Part shown: positions 1 through 4,911 of the stretch, one piece after another | Layout: each line of letters opens with the position of its first letter | Position numbering within the stretch: the stretch's first letter is position 1 | From: Methanomicrobiales archaeon | GTDB taxonomy: Archaea > Halobacteriota > Methanomicrobia > Methanomicrobiales > Methanoculleaceae | Reading direction: 5' to 3' | NCBI GenBank assembly: GCA_012510335.1 | Contig: JAAZIF010000011.1 | Span: 1 to 13,367, forward strand | DNA length: 13,367 nt | The notes under the pieces: generated by a model | What the model was told of the DNA's origin: nothing | Databases searched by the model: none | What the model saw: the letters and a program-made list of their open reading frames with translations, nothing else | Position numbers and translations under genes: made by a program

Positions 1-1314
1 GGTTCGTTCCCCTGGGGAATGGACCAGATCATGGCCGGCAGGGCTGTCTGCATCCCCTCCGTGGCCGGCCTGCCTCCGGAGGCTGCGGCCGAGCGTGCGT
101 TCCTCGATAAGTATGGGGTTCTGTCAATACTCCTTGTGCCGGTCGCGACCGCCGGCGAGATCCTGGGGGTCATGGGATTTGATACCAGAATACAGGAGCG
201 GGCCTGGTCGGGGGACGATGTCACACTGCTCACGGTCGTCGGGAACCAGCTTGCAAGCCTCCTCGTCAGAACCCGTACATACAGGCGGTTCCGAGAGAGC
301 GAGGAACGGTTCAGGACGCTTGTCGAGCGAGCACATGACTGTTACATCCGCAGAGATGCGGCCTCATCGGTCATCGAGTACATCAGCCCCTCATGGGGGC
401 GCCTGACCGGGTATACGGTCGAGGAGTGCCTGGATGACCCTGGCCTCATCGAGCGGTCGATCCACCCCGATGACCGGGAGGTCTTCCTCGCCATGACGCA
501 GGAGCCAAATTCCGACCGGCTTTATGCCTTCCGGATGCTCCGGAAAGACCAGCGCTACGTCTGGGTTGAGGTCTGCACGATACCGGTCTACGGGGACGAT
601 GGAGATCTGGCTGCGGTCGAGTACACCATGCACGATATCGATGCCTGGAAACAGACTGAGGCAGCGCTCATCGAGGCCAACAGGAAGCTCAGCCTTATGA
701 ACAGCGTCATACGGCACGATATCTTAAACCAGGTGACCGTGGTGCTCGGGCATATCGCCCTCGTCCGGGATCGGCCGCTCGATCCGATAGTCGCCGCGGC
801 TCTCGATAAGCAGCAGGCTGCCGCCGGGATCATACGGTCACAGATCGAGTTCACCCGGGATTACCAGGATCTCGGTGCCCGGGCGCCTAAGTGGTTCCCC
901 GTCGAACCCCTGGTCATCTCGGCGGCACAGACGCTCCGACCGGCCGGGATCCGGATCGTCACCGACCTCAATGGGGTCTCTATATACGCGGATCCGCTCC
1001 TCTCATCCGCCTTCTACAACCTGCTGGAGAATGCCATGCGACACGGGAAGACCGTAAACGAGATCCGTGTCACGGCCGTGCCGGCGGAGGGTGGCGGCGC
1101 CCGGATCGTCTGGGAGGATAACGGCGTGGGCGTCCCGCACGAGCATAAGGACCGGATATTCAAGCGGGGGTTCGGGAGCCACACGGGGTTCGGGCTCTTC
1201 CTTGTGCGGGAGATCCTCTCGATCACCGGGATTGCCATCCGGGAGACCGGGACGCCTGGAGAGGGGGCGCGGTTTGAGATCCTGGCACCGGAGAACGGCT
1301 CCAGGTTCACATGA
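1..1314 (+). CDS. GAF-PAS sensor histidine kinase, 5' end outside window
   Basis: Cytoplasmic sensor kinase expected to autophosphorylate on His and pass phosphate to a separate response regulator. The frame is open from base 1, so the Met at 19 is probably internal and the gene starts upstream. Numbering from that Met: the end of a GAF domain (about 1-85, ending in a helix into EERFRTLVERA), a PAS/PAC pair (about 95-215, with YISPSWGRLTGYTVEE and IHPDD), then the H-box SVIRHDILNQ with His233. This is the archaeal HDxxNQ form rather than the classical HExxxP. The HATPase domain follows: N-box NLLENAMRHG (334-343), G1 DNGVGVP (367-373), and a G2-like GFGSHTGFGLFLVREIL. No receiver domain and no membrane segment lie in the visible part. 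The stop is TGA at 1312-1314, and the next gene converges on it. The family is clear; the ligand and partner regulator are unknown. Confidence 0.93.
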   Translation, partial: GSFPWGMDQIMAGRAVCIPSVAGLPPEAAAERAFLDKYGVLSILLVPVATAGEILGVMGFDTRIQERAWSGDDVTLLTVVGNQLASLLVRTRTYRRFRESEERFRTLVERAHDCYIRRDAASSVIEYISPSWGRLTGYTVEECLDDPGLIERSIHPDDREVFLAMTQEPNSDRLYAFRMLRKDQRYVWVEVCTIPVYGDDGDLAAVEYTMHDIDAWKQTEAALIEANRKLSLMNSVIRHDILNQVTVVLGHIALVRDRPLDPIVAAALDKQQAAAGIIRSQIEFTRDYQDLGARAPKWFPVEPLVISAAQTLRPAGIRIVTDLNGVSIYADPLLSSAFYNLLENAMRHGKTVNEIRVTAVPAEGGGARIVWEDNGVGVPHEHKDRIFKRGFGSHTGFGLFLVREILSITGIAIRETGTPGEGARFEILAPENGSRFT

Positions 1315-1333
1315 GGCTGGTGGGTGGTCCATA

Positions 1334-1353
1334 TGCGGCTGGCTGATGCCGCA
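1334..1353. other. Small hairpin after the kinase gene
   Basis: TGCGGC (1334-1339) and GCCGCA (1348-1353) form a 6-bp perfect stem around an 8-nt loop, 20 bases after the kinase stop, in the 137-bp gap between convergent genes. It has no following T-run, so calling it a terminator would be a guess. The rest of the gap shows no gene. Confidence 0.3.
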
Positions 1354-1451
1354 ATGCATAGAGAAATCCCGGGAGACCCCGTATCACCCTCCTCAGACAG
1401 AAAGAAGGGGATTCATGGGGCCGTGCGGAGGGAGGCTCCCCGGCCGTGATT

Positions 1452-2657
1452 CTAATCCGCACTCCCTGCCCGGTATGAGAGCAGTCTCTTCCCTGCCTCA
1501 TCGAGGAGGTCGAGCCGGTCAGCGTCGATGCGGTAGCCTGCCACGGACTCGAGGAGGGTCAGGTACCCTGCTTCCTGCTCCATGACACCTTCAGGCTCGC
1601 CGCAGTACATCTTTGTCGATCCAGCCGGTCCGATGGTCATCGTATTCCCCGATACATCGAATACGGCAGAGTAGTGGTTGCACCCGGCGCTCCCGGCTAC
1701 GTTGCCGTCGGCCGCAAACTCTGCTGTGATGGTCGTGCCGGCGATCGGCGAGGAGAGAGCATCCCCGTTAAGGGTAAAAGACTCAAGTATCCACAGGGTT
1801 CCGGTGAGGGGGGCTTCCGGCACCTCTTCTGCCTGCACGAAGAATAGTAGATCGGCGCCCGCTGCGTCCGTGAGGATCAGGCGATCGCCCTCCACCCGGT
1901 AAGAGGATACGTTCGCGAGGAGAACGAGGTAGCGGTCCTCCTGCTCCATGAGGCCTTCTGGCACCCCGCAGTACATCTCGGTCATGAACGAAGCCTCGAT
2001 GGTGATACCTGCGCCGCGCCTTGTGTAGTCTGCACCGTAGCGGTTGCACCCGGCCGATCCGCCGAGAGTGCCGTCAGCGCCGAAGGCTGCCGTGACCGTA
2101 GTGTCGGCGATGACCGGAATCATAGTCCCGTCCTCAGCGGCGAGGCTCGCGAGCGTCCAGGACGTCCCCGCGAGATCTGCAGGCGCCATCTTCACGAAGG
2201 TGAGTACCGCAGCGCCGGAGGCGTCGGTGATCTCCAGCCGATCGTTCTCGATCCGGCACCCCGCCGCTGAGGAGAGGAGTTCGAGAAACCGCGCCTCCTG
2301 CTCCATGAGGCCTTCCGGTTCGCCGCAGTACATCTTTGTGCTGATGGCCGGCGAGACCGAGAGATCCGTGCCTTCGAGGTGGTAGTCTGCGCCGTAGCGG
2401 TTGCACCCGGCGGAGCCTGTGACCTTCCCATCGTCGCCGAACCGGGCTGTGACTTCGGATCCCGGAATGACCGGGGTGGGTGTGCCGTTCCCGGCGAGGT
2501 ATGAGTCCAGGGACCAGGAGGGGCCTGTGAGCACGACGACAGCGCCGGGCGTCGACGTACCTGTTGTGCATCCTGCGGTGATGATCGCCGCCACGGCGAT
2601 GACTATCAGCGCCGCCCCAGCGAGGATGGTCTCGTTTGTTCTTCTGTTCGGGGTCAT
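1452..2657 (-). CDS. Lipoprotein-like protein with three tandem META (HslJ-like) domains
   Basis: Predicted exported, membrane-anchored protein of 401 residues. I start at the ATG at 2657 (MTPNRRTNET) because a hydrophobic segment (residues 11-28) follows at once and ends at a possible lipid-anchor Cys30 (ITAGC). The longer TTG-initiated reading to 2735 would bury that signal. Three META/DUF306 domains follow at about 43-156, 162-275 and 283-395. Each carries SAGCNxY, then a YCGxPEGxMEQE motif 26-27 residues later: Cys85/111, Cys204/230 and Cys325/352. These pairs could form one disulfide per domain outside the membrane. META domains occur in HslJ-type outer-surface or stress-linked proteins, but no enzymatic activity is established, so the role stays unknown. 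There is no obvious Shine-Dalgarno; a TATA-like box lies about 30 bases upstream. The gene stands alone, convergent with the kinase. Confidence 0.88.
   Translation of the reverse strand: MTPNRRTNETILAGAALIVIAVAAIITAGCTTGTSTPGAVVVLTGPSWSLDSYLAGNGTPTPVIPGSEVTARFGDDGKVTGSAGCNRYGADYHLEGTDLSVSPAISTKMYCGEPEGLMEQEARFLELLSSAAGCRIENDRLEITDASGAAVLTFVKMAPADLAGTSWTLASLAAEDGTMIPVIADTTVTAAFGADGTLGGSAGCNRYGADYTRRGAGITIEASFMTEMYCGVPEGLMEQEDRYLVLLANVSSYRVEGDRLILTDAAGADLLFFVQAEEVPEAPLTGTLWILESFTLNGDALSSPIAGTTITAEFAADGNVAGSAGCNHYSAVFDVSGNTMTIGPAGSTKMYCGEPEGVMEQEAGYLTLLESVAGYRIDADRLDLLDEAGKRLLSYRAGSAD
1473..2531 (-). repeat. Three-copy tandem repeat encoding META domains (about 360 bp per unit)
   Basis: The three META-coding units are recognisable in DNA as well as protein. 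CTCCTGCTCCATGA or a one-base variant recurs near 1573, 1940 and 2297, and TTGCACCCGGC recurs near 1678, 2044 and 2401. Units are 357-366 bp apart. The pattern indicates internal gene duplication. Units 1 and 2 share more (GCNRYGADY and EGLMEQE in both) than either shares with unit 3 (GCNHYSAVF, EGVMEQE). Confidence 0.8.
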
Positions 2658-2683
2658 ATACCAGAATGTGGGCGGGGTTGTGC

Positions 2684-2690
2684 AATAAAG
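2684..2690 (-). promoter_or_regulatory. Candidate TATA box for the META-domain gene
   Basis: On the minus strand the bases read CTTTATT, AT-rich within GC-rich surroundings and centred about 30 bases before the ATG at 2657. An archaeal start site about 26 bases downstream of the box would leave a leader of only a few bases, in keeping with the missing Shine-Dalgarno. Assigned from position and composition only. Confidence 0.35.
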
Positions 2691-2799
2691 AAATGGTAGA
2701 CTACGAAAAAAATCGAACTTACGGTTCTGACTCAAATAACCGGAGGATTTCCTGTAGCCGCCGGGTAGTGTGGCAGTCAGGGTGCTCCGGTCGGGCCAT

Positions 2800-2876
2800 G
2801 TAACAAAATGTTACGGTTGAGCGGGGAATGTAACAGAACCCCGACAGCCCCCGCTCAACCGTAACAAATCGTAACA
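2800..2876. promoter_or_regulatory. Five-box GTAACA array, candidate operator
   Basis: GTAACA occurs at 2800-2805, 2830-2835, 2861-2866 and 2871-2876, with the reverse-oriented TGTTAC at 2809-2814. The first two boxes form GTAAC-N5-GTTAC. Direct copies start 30, 31 and 10 bases apart, close to whole helical turns, so a protein could bind them from about one side. The array ends just before the start of the RHH-like gene, and its last box touches that gene's Shine-Dalgarno. Inference: binding site of a multimeric regulator, possibly the adjacent gene's own product. It could also affect the divergent META gene, whose candidate promoter is about 110 bases away. Confidence 0.6.
2809..2866. repeat. 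Perfect 18-bp inverted repeat
   Basis: TGTTACGGTTGAGCGGGG (2809-2826) and its exact reverse complement CCCCGCTCAACCGTAACA (2849-2866) are separated by 22 bases. As RNA this is a strong stem. A competing 5-bp hairpin, CGGGG (2822-2826) with CCCCG (2839-2843), puts the middle GTAACA box in its loop and shares the GGGG bases, so the two folds exclude each other. Confidence 0.9.
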
Positions 2877-2879
2877 GGT
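2876..2879 (+). promoter_or_regulatory. Shine-Dalgarno (AGGT) deciding the RHH-like gene start
   Basis: AGGT, continuing as ATCC (compare AGGTGATCC), sits 7 bases before the ATG at 2887. No comparable motif precedes the internal ATG at 2908, so the longer 72-residue form is preferred. The site overlaps the last base of the fifth GTAACA box. Confidence 0.5.
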
Positions 2880-2886
2880 ATCCCGG

Positions 2887-3105
2887 ATGCCGGAAGAACC
2901 TCTTCTCATGTCCAGGGTTGTCCGGATAGACGAAGAAGCGCTGGAGGTTGCCCTGAGGTACGGGAAGAACCTCTCGCTCGGCGTAATGAGGATGGAAGAG
3001 ACGATCAGGAGGCACGAGAAGATGAATCGGGACTATAACGCCATCGAGGAGATGATCCGCCGGGCCATCAGGGAAGAACTTGAGGCCATTACCTCAAGGT
3101 ACTGA
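2887..3105 (+). CDS. Small ribbon-helix-helix-like protein, probable DNA-binding regulator
   Basis: A 72-residue charged soluble protein. The pattern fits an RHH (CopG/Arc-type) fold: a beta strand SRVVRID (9-15), a helix EEALEVALRY (16-25), a turn GKN, a second helix LSLGVMRMEETIRRH (29-43), then a C-terminal charged helix (about 51-68, NAIEEMIRRAIREELEAI). RHH proteins are dimers that place the strand in the DNA major groove and read short repeated half-sites. The GTAACA array directly upstream is the kind of target they bind. No toxin or other partner gene adjoins it: the downstream neighbour is malQ on the opposite strand. The fold call comes from pattern only, with no family match confirmed; a solitary antitoxin-like regulator or another small helical protein is possible. 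Confidence 0.6.
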   Translation: MPEEPLLMSRVVRIDEEALEVALRYGKNLSLGVMRMEETIRRHEKMNRDYNAIEEMIRRAIREELEAITSRY

Positions 3106-4605
3106 TCAGCCCCGTCCGCAGAGTTCCGTGAGTTGCCTGAGCCGATCTAAGGGCGCGCCGAGAAACTCCGCCGGCGCCATCCGCCACTCCCAGTTCCCCT
3201 CCGATGTCGAGGGATAGTTCATCCTCGCCTCCGCCCCGAGGCCGAGTATATCCTGCATGGGGATGATGCTAGTCCTGGCAACAGATCGCATGGCAAGGAG
3301 AATGAGTTCATGGGGGGCCTCGTCCGCTGTCACCTCCCTCCCGATGTAGGCGAAGAACCGCTGCTTATCCTCTCCGGACGCCTCCTCCTCAAACCAGCCC
3401 CGGGCCGTGTTGTTGTCGTGCGTTCCCGTGTAGCATATGAGGTTTGGGATATAGTTGTGGGGGATATGGGCGCTTCCCGGGAGACCCTCGCCGAACGCGA
3501 AGAGCAGGATCTTCATGCCCGGGAGCCCGAACCGGTCGAGAAGCCCCTGAACGGCCGGGGTGTTCACCCCCAGATCCTCGGCGATTATGGCAAAGCAGGG
3601 GAGGCGTCGCGCAAGCACCTCGAAGAAATCAGATCCCGGGCCGTCGACCCAGGTACCGTGCTCGGCGGTCTTATCACCGGCAGGAACCTCGTAGTAATCA
3701 GCGAACGCCCGAAAATGATCGATCCGGAAGAGGTCGTAGAGCTCACCGGACCTCCGGATCCGCCGCATCCACCAGTCGTAGCCCCGGTCCCGGAGCGCGG
3801 GCCAGTCGTAGACCGGGTTCCCCCAGAGCTGTCCGGTCCTGCTAAACATATCCGGGGGCACCCCCGCCACCACGGTGGGGCGGAGGTCTTCGCCCAGCTT
3901 GAAGATCCCCGGGTTCTGCCATACATCGACACTGTCGTAGGCGACATATATCGGTATATCACCGATGACCTGGATACCGAGGTCAGCGCAGTGCCGGCGG
4001 AGCGCCGACCACTGCCGTGCGGCGATGTACTGGAGGAACTTCTCTCTCCGGATCCCTTCAGCGAGGCGCTGCTGCATGTCCTCAAGGGCTGACCCCTGCC
4101 GGGTCCGGACCTCTTCCGGCCACCGGATCCACTCCTGCCCGTGGAAGTGATCTTTGAGGGCTACAAAGAGCGCGTGATCCTCCAGCCACCATGCGCTATC
4201 AGCACAAAACCCTTCATACCCCCGATCCGGCCCTGAGTTGAGAAACCGCTGGTACGCGACCGAGAAGATCCGCTCCTTATACCACGCAGCCGCCTCATAG
4301 GCTACCCGCCGCTCCGGAAAGTCGGGGCAGGGTTCCAGGTCGGCACGCCTGAGGAACCCGTCCCGTACAAGCCGGTCGGGGCTGATCAGGAGAGGGTTCA
4401 TGCCGAAGGCCGATGGGCTGTAGTAGGGGGAACTGGCGTGCTCGATTCGCGTCGGGTTGAGCGGCAGGATCTGCCAGTAGTGTTGCCGGGCCCTCGCAAG
4501 CGCCTCGACAAACCGATACGCCGGTGGGCCGAAATCCCCGACGCCATACTCCGATGGCAGGGATGTGACGTGCAGGAGTATACCGCTTCCCCGTGTATGG
4601 ATCAC
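3106..4605 (-). CDS. malQ: 4-alpha-glucanotransferase (amylomaltase, GH77)
   Basis: Cytoplasmic enzyme that transfers alpha-1,4-glucan segments between maltooligosaccharides, used in making or recycling glycogen-like reserves. The 499-residue length is normal for bacterial-type GH77. N-terminal motifs SGILLHVTSLPSEYGVGDFG and PYYSPSAFGMNPLLIS are present, followed by the catalytic set: nucleophile Asp296 in LFRIDHFRAF, acid/base Glu343 in IIAEDLG and Asp397 in GTHDNN. The 250s-loop region (about 247-262, GVPPDMFSRTGQLWGNP) is typical. The start is GTG at 4605, supported by a ribosome binding site; the frame reads directly into IHTRGSGILLH. Its TGA (3106-3108) immediately follows the TGA of the opposing gene, so the convergent genes have no spacer. 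No other starch or glycogen gene lies in the window. Confidence 0.97.
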   Translation of the reverse strand: MIHTRGSGILLHVTSLPSEYGVGDFGPPAYRFVEALARARQHYWQILPLNPTRIEHASSPYYSPSAFGMNPLLISPDRLVRDGFLRRADLEPCPDFPERRVAYEAAAWYKERIFSVAYQRFLNSGPDRGYEGFCADSAWWLEDHALFVALKDHFHGQEWIRWPEEVRTRQGSALEDMQQRLAEGIRREKFLQYIAARQWSALRRHCADLGIQVIGDIPIYVAYDSVDVWQNPGIFKLGEDLRPTVVAGVPPDMFSRTGQLWGNPVYDWPALRDRGYDWWMRRIRRSGELYDLFRIDHFRAFADYYEVPAGDKTAEHGTWVDGPGSDFFEVLARRLPCFAIIAEDLGVNTPAVQGLLDRFGLPGMKILLFAFGEGLPGSAHIPHNYIPNLICYTGTHDNNTARGWFEEEASGEDKQRFFAYIGREVTADEAPHELILLAMRSVARTSIIPMQDILGLGAEARMNYPSTSEGNWEWRMAPAEFLGAPLDRLRQLTELCGRG

Positions 4606-4611
4606 CCGTCA

Positions 4612-4617
4612 ATCACC
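4612..4617 (-). promoter_or_regulatory. Shine-Dalgarno supporting the malQ GTG start
   Basis: The minus strand reads GGTGAT, then 6 bases, then GTG at 4605. It matches the AGGAGGTGATC core expected from the 16S 3' end and decides the start in favour of GTG; no in-frame ATG is near. Confidence 0.7.
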
Positions 4618-4650
4618 CGGAGAGAATGGTCCGGCTTTCTGGATCTGCCT

Positions 4651-4660
4651 CATATTATAG
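4651..4660 (-). promoter_or_regulatory. Candidate TATA box of malQ
   Basis: The minus strand reads CTATAATATG, the clearest AT-rich block in this region, centred about 50 bases upstream of the GTG. Transcription would start near 4630, leaving a leader of about 25 bases that includes the GGTGAT site. Confidence 0.5.
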
Positions 4661-4798
4661 TCTCGCATCGGCTGGTTTGCACCCGTGCTCCGCGGCGCCG
4701 GAGGCCGGATGCCCCCTGAAGGCGGCACCCTTTTAAGATTCGCCGGCATCCATTGTACTCTGAGCGGTTCATCGGTGAACAAACCGGTCTTCTCAAAT

Positions 4799-4854
4799 AG
4801 TGGCCGCTCTACCTCTCTTGGAGGAGTGGTTGCCCCTCACCCGGGGCGGCCGCT
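4799..4854 (+). other. Foldable segment in the probable TPR-gene leader
   Basis: AGTGGCCGC (4799-4807) pairs with GCGGCCGCT (4846-4854) with one G-T wobble. Inside are CCTC-tcttg-GAGG (4812-4824) and GCCCC-tcaccc-GGGGC (4832-4847), so a three-way junction is possible, with two bases contested between stems. No known riboswitch class was recognised; part of this could be chance in GC-rich DNA. Confidence 0.3.
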
Positions 4855-4911
4855 TTACAGGATGCATGACAGACATTCCCGTATCACGCGGACAGCGGTA
4901 GATGATGTCGT

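Larger units (their letters stand above)
4606..4911. other. 306-bp divergent regulatory region, malQ / TPR gene
   Basis: No convincing gene. The left side holds the malQ signals. For the TPR gene the best TATA-like element is CTTTTAAGATT near 4730-4740, implying a leader of about 150 bases. Its ribosome site is weak (GGTAGATGAT ending a few bases before the ATG). The leader includes a foldable segment described separately. Confidence 0.5.

Noticed and set aside
1421..1470. tRNA-like stretch (GATTCTAATCC, resembling a T-loop) between kinase and META genes
   Set aside because: The flanking stem bases do not pair and no acceptor or anticodon arm can be built; the bases also encode the META protein's C-terminus.
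2658..2735. Extended TTG start of the META protein (MSQNRKFDFF and on)
   Set aside because: It would put 26 charged and aromatic residues before the lipoprotein-type signal and would include the candidate TATA box in coding sequence.
2800..2876. GTAACA boxes as a CRISPR-like array
   Set aside because: Units are only 6 bases, differ in orientation and spacing, and have no unique spacers or cas genes.
3310..4092. Plus-strand open frame of 260 codons opposite malQ
   Set aside because: malQ has all GH77 catalytic motifs over this stretch; the opposite frame has no recognisable motif.
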